Positions 8,067 to 15,969 of a DNA stretch of 33,284 nucleotides are shown here, piece after piece. The stretch lies in assembly GCA_903924405.1 (NCBI GenBank), contig CAIYBH010000175.1:1-33284 (forward strand). Direction: 5' to 3'. Each line of letters begins with the position of its first letter. Position 1 is the stretch's first letter. Origin of the DNA: an uncultured Planctomycetaceae bacterium (GTDB taxonomy: Bacteria > Planctomycetota > Planctomycetia > Planctomycetales > Planctomycetaceae). The translations under genes and the position numbers were made by a program. Under the pieces are notes generated by a model. That model was not told the DNA's origin. It was given only the letters and a program-made list of their open reading frames with translations, and made no database searches.

Positions 8067-9399
8067 GACACGCCCCCTTCCAGAGTTGCGGAAACTGCGA
8101 CGTCAGCGCATGACGGTCCGAAACTCGCAGCCACGGAGTGACGCATTGAGACATTTCTTCTGCTTTCGATCCATCGCCAACGCAGACTAACCGAACGCCC
8201 CTCCGCAGATTCTTCAGACGAGACAATCCGTGCGGTGTTGTGACAAGCAACGTGACACTTCCCGACGAATTCGCTCCGATTTTGAGGCCGTCTTCATCCG
8301 ACGTGAGCACGACTGCAGTCGAGAGCGAATCCATTTGTTTGCGAAATCCCTGCAGGGAATCGCCGTGGATCGGTCTCTCTGTGCCAATCTGCAATTCCAC
8401 GCGACATTGCTGCTGGTAGAGTGATTCACAGATTGCAGCAGCAGTTCGAATAACCAGTTCCAGCGATGGGACACATGAGTGCGACTGAATCTGGTGCTGC
8501 GGATGACTGGCGTGACTGACATCCACAAGCAGCCGCACCTGGCTACGCGCCATCGCCTGCCGCTCGCAGACTATCAGTTTTTGTTGTCGCGCTGTCTGGG
8601 CCCAGTGAATGCGACGGAGCGAATCTCCGTGACGAAAGAACCGAGTTCCCAGCAGATCCCCGAAGTCTCCCGCGGAATTGTCAGCAGGCGTGTTGTCGTG
8701 GCACCGTATAGTTGCCGAATCCGGCACGCCCGCAAGATCCAGTGCTGCGGGCCAGACAATGGTGCGACCTTCCGACGTGATCGAACAGGCACAGCGAATC
8801 AGGCCAAATGGAAACCCGGTTTCCAGTTCGGGGGGGTGGAGTGGATACTGACCATGCGTGTCGGGAACAAAGGTCCACGTAAATTCCTGTGTCGACCAGC
8901 CTGGAATGCGTGCAAGGGACACGCCAGCATGATTTGTGCCTTCGCAACTGCCGGTGACACTGTCTGCACAAAAACCGCGAATCAATGAAAGTCCCCACGC
9001 TGGCCATGGAAATCGATTGCGAATCCGCAGCCGAACCAACAGTGCGTTTCCTGCGCGACCACGCTGCTGATCCAGACGGACACGGCACTCCAGTCCACGC
9101 ACGGTCACCCACGGAAGTAAAGTACCCAGCATTGCAAGGACAATCAGAATCCCGGTCAGCAGCAGCACCTGAGTATTCACAAAGATGCCAACCGCCACCG
9201 ACAACACCAGAGCCATGACCAGACACCAGAACGGCTGTTTCATCCAGTAAACCCAACGGTTCATGGATGGACAGAAGTCGGAGTGCAGAGCGCCGTTCAA
9301 TCGATACAGAAACTGCAGGAGTCGATCGGGGACCAGACGCTTCGAATCCCGTTGCACGCTGGCAGAGTCCACAGGCTCTGCGAAACTGATGAGTGACAT
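8056..9399 (-). CDS. DUF58-domain membrane protein
   Basis: A 447-residue DUF58 protein, the usual partner of MoxR ATPases. Two membrane segments lie at about 55-73 and 77-97. A beta-rich region follows, with ETGFPFGL at 193-200. The DUF58 signature is GDFGDLLGTR at 244-253 and HGDSLRRIHW at 257-266, leading into a VWA-like fold (LLVDVSH). The ATG at 9399 is preferred over one 45 nt upstream because TGAGGA precedes it by 5 nt. It is the first gene of the operon; the promoter should lie in the gap to its right. Role in envelope-protein maturation or stress tolerance is inferred from the family. Confidence 0.9.
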   Translation of the reverse strand: MSLISFAEPVDSASVQRDSKRLVPDRLLQFLYRLNGALHSDFCPSMNRWVYWMKQPFWCLVMALVLSVAVGIFVNTQVLLLTGILIVLAMLGTLLPWVTVRGLECRVRLDQQRGRAGNALLVRLRIRNRFPWPAWGLSLIRGFCADSVTGSCEGTNHAGVSLARIPGWSTQEFTWTFVPDTHGQYPLHPPELETGFPFGLIRCACSITSEGRTIVWPAALDLAGVPDSATIRCHDNTPADNSAGDFGDLLGTRFFRHGDSLRRIHWAQTARQQKLIVCERQAMARSQVRLLVDVSHASHPQHQIQSHSCVPSLELVIRTAAAICESLYQQQCRVELQIGTERPIHGDSLQGFRKQMDSLSTAVVLTSDEDGLKIGANSSGSVTLLVTTPHGLSRLKNLRRGVRLVCVGDGSKAEEMSQCVTPWLRVSDRHALTSQFPQLWKGACRVG

Positions 9400-9764
9400 G
9401 TCGGTCCTCAGATACAAGAGTATGTTGTGTTGTGTGCTGGCCATGAGGATGCGTCTTCCCCGGAAGCCAGAGTTGACGACCGTCCCGCCTGCGCAGCAGT
9501 CTGATCAGCCTTCGGGCAGTCCTGTACGACGACACCACCTGAACGGCGCAACTTGATCAATGCACTTGCCAATGGCCAGCAGTCAGCGAACATGCTGACA
9601 TCCGGAGTCACACATCTGCGGAAGCCTTGTCGTCGGCAGGCTTGACCAGCGAATATCACGTCTCAGCAGGCTGCAAGCCGGGTTGCGGGGTCCAGTTGGC
9701 GTTGGAACGACACAAAACCAGAGGCCGGCACGGCGTCAAGTCGTGGCTGCGGATGCGCACAGAA
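9400..9764. other. Non-coding gap upstream of the DUF58-MoxR operon
   Basis: No gene is supported; the open frames here look random. A short palindrome lies around 9577-9592 (TCAGC...GCTGA). The operon promoter is expected here but I could not pick one with confidence. Confidence 0.45.
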
Positions 9765-9845
9765 TCGCTGCAATTGGTGATTCCTGCGTGAGGCGATCCA
9801 GCCGGAACCCGCCCCGGCCCATTCTGCTCACAACGCTTGCAGCGA
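9765..9845 (-). other. Long-range 9-bp inverted repeat at the 3' end of the Cys-rich gene
   Basis: TCGCTGCAA (9765-9773) and TTGCAGCGA (9837-9845) are perfect complements flanking a 63-nt region that contains a smaller GCCGG/CCGGC stem. The structure begins 1 nt beyond the stop codon of the minus-strand gene and has no T-run. It may be a 3'-end structure or a U-less terminator. Confidence 0.4.
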
Positions 9846-9846
9846 C

Positions 9847-10263
9847 TTACACAACCTCGGGCGGCCCGCGCGATACCGCCTCGCAAACTCGGGCAGGAAT
9901 CGCCTCGGGGACCCGGAATACCGGCACCCAGTCCACAGTGTGCAGCAGCGACACGGTGGCGGCCGAACAAGGCTCTGGCTGAAACTTCAGAAACCAGTCG
10001 CACAGGCGGCAATTGGACGGATCATGAGTGTCTTCCGGTTCCTGTTCTGACTTTGGAATCGGACAGTGGGCATCCGTGGAATGTCGCTGAGTCGCATGCC
10101 GCTGGCACGCACAACGCACCCCGGCGTCAGCGCCCACCGCCGTTGCGGTCGGTGTGACGTGACAACAAATTCCCAGCCAGTCCGCGAGCGCATGCGTTCC
10201 CGAATGTCCCAGCAAAGCCAGAACACTCCAGACAAACAGCAATAGAAAACGCACACTGGTCAT
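9847..10263 (-). CDS. Small exported Cys/His-rich protein, unknown function
   Basis: I do not recognise a named family. The 138-residue product starts with a likely signal sequence (hydrophobic core at about 7-19, cleavage near THA). The mature part is rich in Cys and His: CCH at 33-35, CAC at 51-53, a Cys near 67, and a DPSNCRLCDWF stretch at 81-91. The C-x2-C and spaced His residues suggest metal binding or disulfides outside the cytoplasm. The ATG at 10263 is chosen because the signal peptide begins there; no strong ribosome binding site is visible. It stands alone, with gaps on both sides. Confidence 0.58.
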   Translation of the reverse strand: MTSVRFLLLFVWSVLALLGHSGTHALADWLGICCHVTPTATAVGADAGVRCACQRHATQRHSTDAHCPIPKSEQEPEDTHDPSNCRLCDWFLKFQPEPCSAATVSLLHTVDWVPVFRVPEAIPARVCEAVSRGPPEVV

Positions 10264-10666
10264 CAGAGGTGGACACACCTGAGAATTGAATTGCCAGATG
10301 ATCGGACACAGGCAATCACGGGGCCCGAGGACACCACAACAGCCGCCTGAAACCAGACGACGGCGGTGCAAAATGACCCATTCATCTTAAACACACTACG
10401 CTCCGGAACGGAAAGACCTCCAGGCTGTTTTGGGATTTTTCGGGTTTTCCAGTCGACACCGAGTGTCGGGAATCCGCATTTTCCGCAACCCTGCATCCGG
10501 ATCACGCAGCAAAAAGAGCGTTTTCCAAAAACCCTTGCTCAGACATCGCTTTTATCGATGGAACAGCCCTGACACCACTGGCGGTGACCACGGCTCTGGT
10601 CATCGGCAGCGGATGTGACATCAGGAAGCGACAGTCACAGCAGACAACAATGCGTTTCTCGCCCAG
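10264..10666. other. Non-coding gap with a palindrome
   Basis: No gene is supported. A compact hairpin lies at 10454-10468 (CGACAC-CGA-GTGTCG), flanked by pyrimidine-rich TTTT runs on the plus strand. As it lies about 190 nt upstream of the Cys-rich gene, it could be an operator or a 5'-leader element; this is only a guess. Confidence 0.4.
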
Positions 10667-10693
10667 CGCCGGTCAGGGGTGCCATCTCCGGCG
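10667..10693 (-). terminator. Hairpin after the cupin gene, no U-tract
   Basis: CGCCGG (10667-10672) pairs perfectly with CCGGCG (10688-10693) around a 15-nt loop, 2 nt beyond the cupin stop codon. No T-run follows on the minus strand. Confidence 0.4.
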
Positions 10694-10695
10694 AT

Positions 10696-11022
10696 TCAGG
10701 TGGTTCCATTCCCATACCGCACTCCCAGCCACACCGTCGGTTCATCAGGCGTCGTCCAGTCCACGCGATGCTTTCGAAACGCCGGGATGTTGATGAAGTC
10801 GCCCACCTGCAGCTCAACCATGCGATCCTCAAACTGCAATCTCGCCTTTCCCTGCAGGACAATCACCCACTCGTGCTGCGGTTGATCGTACCAGAAGTCT
10901 GCGGCTGAGACGTGGCCGTGGGAGACGATGCGTTCGATCCGTATGTTGTCCGCCTGAAGGAGCGTCTGGACGACTTCGCCGGGCATGTGGTGCGGGATGC
11001 CATCGAAGAGATTTTCTGTCAT
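10696..11022 (-). CDS. Cupin-domain protein
   Basis: A 108-residue single-domain cupin. The segment DQPQHEWVIVLQGKARLQFE followed by VGDFINIPAFRKHRVDW is the typical two-motif cupin barrel, with His/Glu in the first motif and His in the second as possible metal ligands. No signal peptide, so cytoplasmic. The ATG at 11022 overlaps the stop codon of the upstream SGNH-like gene as ATGA, and GAGGA lies 9 nt before it, so the two are translationally coupled. The substrate is unknown; small cupins of this type are often sugar-related or stress-related. Confidence 0.85.
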   Translation of the reverse strand: MTENLFDGIPHHMPGEVVQTLLQADNIRIERIVSHGHVSAADFWYDQPQHEWVIVLQGKARLQFEDRMVELQVGDFINIPAFRKHRVDWTTPDEPTVWLGVRYGNGTT

Positions 11023-11918
11023 GGCTGCGGTTCCTCGGCCGTGGTCACGAGACTACCGGGATACTTCGACACCGTGTCCCAGGCCAGTTCTTCCAATGAG
11101 CGATTGAATTGTTCATCCCACGCTTCCCGTCCTGCATTTTTCAGCAGCGTCGGCATTGGCAGGCCCACTGGACTTCTATCATAGAGAACAGCGAAGTGCA
11201 GGTACGTGTTGAGCGCCTCCATTGGGGCGGAGGGATGAACGGCATCCACAAAAAGCTCGCTCTGTCGCGTCAGGCCCGGCCATTCTTTGCCGGCGATTTT
11301 CGTTCGCAGAGTCACCATGGCCTGGGCGCTGGGAACGAGGGCCACAATTTGTCGGCCTTTGCCGTACTTTTTGTTGAGTTCGGCGGCCTGAGCTTCCCCG
11401 GCCCGGATGTTACGCTCGTTGAGTCCCCTGAGCTGTTCCGGCGTTTTTTCCTTGTCGACGTTGTCGAACGCCCCTTTGGGGAAATCCTGATTGTCGATGT
11501 CCCCGCCGCCCCACGAAAGCTGAATCAGAAATCGCATTCCGGGATTGTGTTCCAGCCCCAGCCGCACGTAGTTCTCAATCCCTTCATCGGGAAACGAAAT
11601 CGGCGACATGATGAACACATCGACTTCGCCCGTTTTGAGTGCCTGCTTCGCCGCGTTTTTGTCGTCCGGCAGATTCCAGTGCTGAAGCGTCCTCGAGGCA
11701 CCGAGCGACTGCAGGCCGACCAGCGTGTGCCCCTGAATCCCGGCCGCTTCGGCCATCTCGCCAAGGGGCTTCGGGACATACCACATCAGACTGTGAGACG
11801 CGAAGAAGATTCGCAGGCCAGGTGGTGCAGAGGTCTGGTTAGTTTTCTGCTCCTGCGCTGAGACACTCCCCGCCAGACACCCAAGAGCCAGCAGCAAAGC
11901 AAGCGTAAATCGTACCAT
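11019..11918 (-). CDS. Secreted SGNH-hydrolase-like protein
   Basis: A 299-residue exported protein with a signal peptide at 1-21 (cleavage after VSA). The mature protein opens with LRIFFASHSLMW (35-46), a strand followed by a Ser, as in block I of SGNH/GDSL hydrolases. Near residue 225 it carries DAVHPS, the Asp-x-x-His pair of block V. The oxyanion residues are not obvious; WGGGDIDN at 136-143 may contribute. An esterase role on a carbohydrate is an inference. The ATG at 11918 is the natural start of the signal peptide and has AGG 6 nt upstream; in-frame codons further upstream look non-coding. It is followed directly by the cupin gene. Confidence 0.68.
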   Translation of the reverse strand: MVRFTLALLLALGCLAGSVSAQEQKTNQTSAPPGLRIFFASHSLMWYVPKPLGEMAEAAGIQGHTLVGLQSLGASRTLQHWNLPDDKNAAKQALKTGEVDVFIMSPISFPDEGIENYVRLGLEHNPGMRFLIQLSWGGGDIDNQDFPKGAFDNVDKEKTPEQLRGLNERNIRAGEAQAAELNKKYGKGRQIVALVPSAQAMVTLRTKIAGKEWPGLTRQSELFVDAVHPSAPMEALNTYLHFAVLYDRSPVGLPMPTLLKNAGREAWDEQFNRSLEELAWDTVSKYPGSLVTTAEEPQP

Positions 11919-11992
11919 CACAAACCTATTGCAGCCGAAGTTAGGGGATTGGAAATCGTGGGCGTAGCCAAACGTGTGCATGTCGATCGTCA

Positions 11993-12097
11993 TTACTTCG
12001 ACGTCTTCCGGCTCTCTGCCTTCTTCGCCACGAACTCTGAATCATCGCCGTTATGGAAGAAGATCATCCCGTGCAGTTCATCGCCCTTCACGACCGC
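11993..12097 (-). pseudogene. C-terminal coding relic (unidentified)
   Basis: A 34-codon open stretch bounded by stops, protein-like in composition, ends in GDELHGMIFFHNGDDSEF and a Lys-rich tail, then TAA at 11993-11995. No start or ribosome site precedes it, and a TGA closes it on the upstream side. It looks like the tail of a decayed gene; the family is not recognised. Confidence 0.3.
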
Positions 12098-12142
12098 TCA
12101 ACCTCGCCCATGAACGGGGGCCCTTCTGGCTGCAGTCGTCCC

Positions 12143-12220
12143 AAAGTTGACCCATCCAATTGTGCGTACGATGCCGCAGGCCCAGGCATTCGGACTTCCG
12201 CTGACCAGCGGTGAACCACG
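12143..12220 (-). pseudogene. Relic of a DUF6398-like small protein
   Basis: The minus-strand frame reads SPLVSGSPNAWACGIVRT followed by IGWVNF. From memory this matches the conserved core of DUF6398-type proteins (R-PSPL-x-G-PNSWACGIV-x-IG-x-VNF). Nothing before or after the core is recognisable: the upstream side runs into an inverted-repeat element at 12210, and the downstream side loses similarity and stops at 12098. It therefore looks like an internal fragment of a dead gene. The family assignment rests on memory of the motif. Confidence 0.42.
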
Positions 12221-12312
12221 AGGAACGTTCCTGGAACCATAAAATATTAAAAAACACGACCACATGCACCTGCGTTCTACCGTTGTTTTCTTTCGTGTAC
12301 TTCGTGGTGACC
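12210..12312. repeat. Small AT-rich element with inverted ends
   Basis: The ends carry ACCACGA (12215-12221) and TCGTGGT (12302-12308), inverted relative to each other. They enclose an AT-rich 80-nt interior that includes the 12-bp palindrome AGGAACGTTCCT (12221-12232). Composition is more AT-rich than the surroundings. It may be a short MITE-like insertion that broke the DUF6398-like gene. Confidence 0.35.
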
Positions 12313-12782
12313 CCGTGTTTTCACAATATTTCGGAACACTCACAACCTGAAACACATGAAATCACGGTTCCCGGCGTGATCAGCTTTGCGGGATGAGTCC
12401 GGGGGTAGATTTGTTTTGAAGGCCGCCTTGACAGCGTTCGAGATGTCGTCGAACCGACGTTTGCTGACTCAGGGACAGGTTTCCGTGTCAGACTTATTGA
12501 CCGTGAGATTCTGACTGCCGGTTTTTTCTTCCGTTCCGAACTTCCGTGATAGCGCTGGGACTTCGGCTTCGACGGATTCATGGGCTGTTGCCCCGGTCTG
12601 TCGCTCGACGGTGGCGGCAATAATTTCCCCGTGTTCATTTCAGGTCGCCGCTTGAGTACCTTTGCATACGCTGTGCTGCAAAGATTCAATCCTGATCATG
12701 AATCCGTGCGCAAATCAGCACCACCACAAACGCGCGCACTCCGGGCATCCTCTCGTTTAACACCGCCGGCAGTATTTCCGAC
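12313..12782. other. Gap with a possible coding relic on the plus strand
   Basis: No intact gene. On the plus strand 12412-12546 reads an open stretch with FADSGTGFRVRLIDREI and FFFRSELP before two stop codons. It faintly recalls the beta-barrel end of an efflux periplasmic adaptor, but the resemblance is weak. The rest shows nothing I can name. Confidence 0.3.
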
Positions 12783-12812
12783 ATCCGTGTCATGCACGAC
12801 GCATCACAGGAT
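12783..12812 (-). terminator. Imperfect hairpin after the LolA-like secreted gene
   Basis: ATCC...TGT...ATGC (12783-12795) pairs with GCAT...ACA...GGAT (12801-12812), with one bulge and one mismatch, about 40 nt beyond the stop of the minus-strand gene. No T-run. Confidence 0.3.
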
Positions 12813-12851
12813 TCCATCAACTCTCAAGGACCAATCCGGAACTGTGAATGG

Positions 12852-13913
12852 TCATTTCTCGGAGGGGGTTGTGTCGGTGTTGCTGGAATAGTCCACGACG
12901 TCGGCGGTTTCCGGAATTGTGAGGTTAAAAAATGATTCAGGATAAATCTCATTGACCGCCAGCGTGGCGGGCGGGAACTCAAATTCCACCGGGCCGCTGA
13001 CTGGCACGGCCTCACGCCGGATGCGTGGTTCAATCTCGGCAAAATACTTTTCTCTGGACATCGCGTTGACATCAGCGTTGGTGAGTCCGTCCGGATAGAT
13101 TTCACGAATGGCATAGGCTGCGGCGATGCCGGACAACGGTACGCGGATTCCGGAGACAATCCCCGTTTTTTTCACGGTGATGTCCTGATCCGGTGTATTA
13201 CTCCATTTGAATCGCGTCTGGATTTGAATCGGCAGAAAATCCTGCGCAGGATCCACGGTGATTTGAAACTGTCGTCGATAAGCGCCATTTGGAGGATCGT
13301 ACTCGCCACTGACCTTCAGATAACCTTCGGGTGAACTGGTCACGGTGGCGTCCAGCACGGCCGATTCCATCACAAACCGAATCAGGTTTTCATCAAGATC
13401 CGTGATGCCATAACCCATGAACATCAATGGTGTTGCAAAGGCACTGGCGGGGCGTTTCATGGCGCGTATCCTGCCACGATTCGTCACCATGCTGTAGCCC
13501 CGATAAAATTCGCCATTGAGCGTGTAGATGTAGTGATCGTAGTTCTTTCCAGCCATCAGATGTCGTACGCCCGCCGGTTGCCACTCGCGCGATTCAACGC
13601 GCCAGAATCCACGCCGATCCCACCAATACGTCGTGAATGCGTGAACAGGACGGCCACGATCGTCCCGTTCGGCATCTGTGTGCGAATCCTTGTCGTTGGG
13701 GGCCAGGATCACGGCAGAGCATTTCAGGGTCGAAACCTGATCAATCGCATCCCGACAGCGAAGCAGGACTTCTTTGGGGGACTGCTGTGTCAGGATCTCA
13801 CTGCCGGTTGCGACGGTCGGACAGCAGAGACCAATCGCGGCTACAACGAGGACATTCAATCGGAAAAAAGTGGACAGAGTCCATCCTGACGACAACCCGA
13901 TGCTGATGGTCAT
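12852..13913 (-). CDS. Secreted protein of unknown function (LolA-like fold possible)
   Basis: A 353-residue exported protein. A hydrophobic segment at about 19-31 ends in VATGSE, consistent with a signal peptide. The mature part begins with a helix (EVLLRCRDAIDQVSTLKC) and then alternating strands with many aromatic residues (TYWWDRRGFWRVESREW). That pattern recalls the LolA/LppX-type sheet found in many planctomycete exported proteins. No catalytic motif is visible. The ATG at 13913 is preferred over one 36 nt upstream because the extra residues are Arg-rich and do not improve the signal peptide. It is monocistronic, with large gaps on both sides. Confidence 0.65.
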   Translation of the reverse strand: MTISIGLSSGWTLSTFFRLNVLVVAAIGLCCPTVATGSEILTQQSPKEVLLRCRDAIDQVSTLKCSAVILAPNDKDSHTDAERDDRGRPVHAFTTYWWDRRGFWRVESREWQPAGVRHLMAGKNYDHYIYTLNGEFYRGYSMVTNRGRIRAMKRPASAFATPLMFMGYGITDLDENLIRFVMESAVLDATVTSSPEGYLKVSGEYDPPNGAYRRQFQITVDPAQDFLPIQIQTRFKWSNTPDQDITVKKTGIVSGIRVPLSGIAAAYAIREIYPDGLTNADVNAMSREKYFAEIEPRIRREAVPVSGPVEFEFPPATLAVNEIYPESFFNLTIPETADVVDYSSNTDTTPSEK

Positions 13914-14292
13914 AAAACGACTCCGTGCGTTGCCTCTGAACGAAAACATCGGTGTTCATCTGTGGAGAAAATGGAACCAATCACAGCCGGTTTTCTTTGC
14001 GGAATACGGACAGTTCGCGAAACACGACTTTCATCGTCAGCTATTCGGAACAGTGGACGACTCTGATCATCAGACTCCCGCAGTCCTCTGCTTGTCGCGG
14101 ACAACTGCCGCCGTGTGAACAGACGACTTGTGAATGACGTCTGCGCTGTTGTTCGCGCCGCTTTGACCAACAAATCCGCTGCAGGAATCACCCGACAGCA
14201 CGGGGCACTGATTCAACGGTGGCAAATTGAAATCGCCAGGATCGAGATCCAGGAATCAGCGTCATGCTGTCTCGGATCACGCATGATAGTGG
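13914..14292. other. Non-coding gap, divergent promoter region
   Basis: No gene is supported. The region must hold the promoter of the minus-strand secreted protein gene; I see no confident promoter pair or repeat. Confidence 0.45.
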
Positions 14293-14410
14293 TACAATAG
14301 TCTTAGGAACGTAGGGACACGCTGGTTAGCCTACCCAGTGCGATGTGAGGGGTCAATGCCTCAGATTCCTCTGGTGGTGAAATGACGTTCCGGAGAGGTC
14401 AATCTGAAGG
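14293..14410 (+). ncRNA. Structured region upstream of the SASA gene (candidate leader or small RNA)
   Basis: A -10-like TACAAT lies at 14293-14298. Downstream, GTAGG (14311-14315) pairs with CCTAC (14330-14334). A larger stem follows: TCAGATT plus CCTCT (14361-14372) pairs with AGAGG plus AATCTGA (14394-14407), with a 2-nt bulge, and is extended by two C-G pairs. About 220 nt then separate it from the GTG start of the esterase gene. It could be a regulatory leader or a small RNA. The -35 region is poor, so the promoter is uncertain. Confidence 0.32.
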
Positions 14411-14633
14411 GGCCCTGAGGAGCGCGGACGTCCATCGCTGGGCTGCATGATTGAAGTTGTCGGGATCAAATTCGGCCGATTGAGCAGCGTTTGTGGGAGT
14501 GATCGGTCATGTTTCTGGTTGTGGGACTGGCCGATGGATGGTCGTTTCAGTTGTCAGTCGAGGCACAGTCCTCTATGAAGCACTCGTCAGAAAATGACCT
14601 GATATCCCGTGACTGGACAGAGGAGAACGGTCG

Positions 14634-15731
14634 GTGAAAAGAATCAGTTTTTGTGCCGCGCTGGCGGTGGTAGTCGCACTGCTGTCAAATGGTTTGCCGG
14701 TGGCTGGTTGCCAGGACGTGGTTTCCTCATCCATCCAGCCCCATGACGGTCAGCCCGCGGACATGCAGCAACCTGTGCAGGTCTTCATCCTGATGGGGCA
14801 ATCCAACATGGTGGGGCTCGGTCGGGTGACCGGCGGTGACGGTTCTCTGGAAAATGCCGTTCGCAACAAACAGAAGTATCCCTATCTCACAGATCCTGCG
14901 GGAAGCTGGGTCGAGCGAAAGGATGTTCGCTATGTCCGCTTCATGGCCGGAAGAGGACCGCTGAACAATGAGTGGATGACGGTGACCGGGAACAAAATGG
15001 GACCGGAGTATGGGATTGGTCACGTCGTGGGAAATGCCGTGGAGGCTCCTGTATTGATCCTGAAGGTCTGCATCGGCAATCGCAGTCTGGGCTGGGATCT
15101 TTTGCCGCCTGGCAGTGAGCGTTACGTCTTCGAAGGAAAGGTGTTCGCAGGGTACAGGGATCGACCGGATTCCTGGCCGGTTGATGACGCGTCAGGAACC
15201 GCCACTACGCCTCCGCCATGGCTGGACAAGAACGGCAAGCCGATTGACTGGTATGCTGGCCGACAATATGACGTTGATACCGCAGATGCCAAAAAGGTGC
15301 TGGCAGACATCGGCATGTGGTACCCCGGGGCAACTCGGTTTGAGGTCGCTGGTTTCTTCTTCTGGCAGGGGGAGAAGGATTGTGGAAATGCGGGGCACGC
15401 GAGTCGTTATGAAGAAAATCTTGTGCGGTTCATCGGCCAGCTGCGACGTGAATTCTCTGCGCCCCGAGCAAAGTTTGTCCTGGCGACTCTGGGGGAAGCC
15501 ACGAAAGGCAGCACCGGAAACAGTGGCCAGGTGCTGGATGCGCAACTGGCCGTTGACGGCGATTTCGGGCGATATCCGGAGTTTCTGGGCAATGTGGCGA
15601 CGGTCTATACCAATCCGCTCTCGCTCGGTGGCAGCGGTAACAGCCATTACAACGGCAATGCGGAAACGTATATGAATGTCGGTGAGGCCATGGGGCAGGC
15701 GATGGTGAAGTTGCTGCAGCATGCGGAATGA
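14634..15731 (+). CDS. Sialate O-acetylesterase-family (SASA) lipoprotein
   Basis: A 365-residue exported SGNH-type carbohydrate esterase of the SASA family, which removes acetyl groups from sugars. Block I is ILMGQSNMVG at 52-61 with Ser57 as likely nucleophile. FFWQGEKD is the conserved Gly-Glu-x-Asp block, and SHYNGNAETY near the C-terminus supplies the late His. The N-terminus has a hydrophobic core at 6-18 and VAGC ending at Cys26, a plausible lipobox, so it may be lipid-anchored. The GTG start at 14634 has GAGGAG 8 nt upstream. It stands alone on the plus strand. Being near the pectate-lyase-like and SGNH-like genes suggests polysaccharide use. Confidence 0.86.
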   Translation: MKRISFCAALAVVVALLSNGLPVAGCQDVVSSSIQPHDGQPADMQQPVQVFILMGQSNMVGLGRVTGGDGSLENAVRNKQKYPYLTDPAGSWVERKDVRYVRFMAGRGPLNNEWMTVTGNKMGPEYGIGHVVGNAVEAPVLILKVCIGNRSLGWDLLPPGSERYVFEGKVFAGYRDRPDSWPVDDASGTATTPPPWLDKNGKPIDWYAGRQYDVDTADAKKVLADIGMWYPGATRFEVAGFFFWQGEKDCGNAGHASRYEENLVRFIGQLRREFSAPRAKFVLATLGEATKGSTGNSGQVLDAQLAVDGDFGRYPEFLGNVATVYTNPLSLGGSGNSHYNGNAETYMNVGEAMGQAMVKLLQHAE

Positions 15732-15786
15732 CAGTGAGTGTCGCCTTCCGCCGGGCCGTCACGCGCGGATGAGTTCAGAGGGCGAT

Positions 15787-15915
15787 GTTTTCGACCACGG
15801 ATGACCACGGATACAGGACCGAATTGACATGCCCTCATCTGTGATATCGGTGAAATCTGTGGTTCTATTCTGAATCTCTTGTTTTCAACCACGGATAGCA
15901 CAGATGAACACGGAT
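15787..15915. repeat. CCACGGAT-type intergenic repeats
   Basis: GTTTTCRACCACGGAT occurs at 15787-15802 and 15881-15896 (15 of 16 identical). An inverted partner ATCTGTGGTT lies at 15855-15864, and ACACGGATT at 15909-15917. Phrases of this type (ACCACGGATGACACGGAT...) recur between genes in many bacterial genomes. They sit between the convergent SASA and pectate-lyase-like genes. Confidence 0.45.
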
Positions 15916-15969
15916 TTTGTGCTGTGGCGGGGGGTGTTTCATGATCACCGCAGTGGGTGAAAGGGCTGG

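Noticed and set aside
8681..9538. A 285-codon minus-strand open frame overlapping the DUF58 gene
   Set aside because: Arg/Cys/Ser-rich composition of a shadow frame; the other frame has clear DUF58 motifs and a ribosome site.
10454..10468. CGACAC-CGA-GTGTCG palindrome as a terminator
   Set aside because: No T-run on either side and no gene ends next to it; kept only as a note in the gap entry.
15787..15915. Insertion sequence ends
   Set aside because: Only short CCACGGAT-type phrases, with no transposase frame or target duplication.
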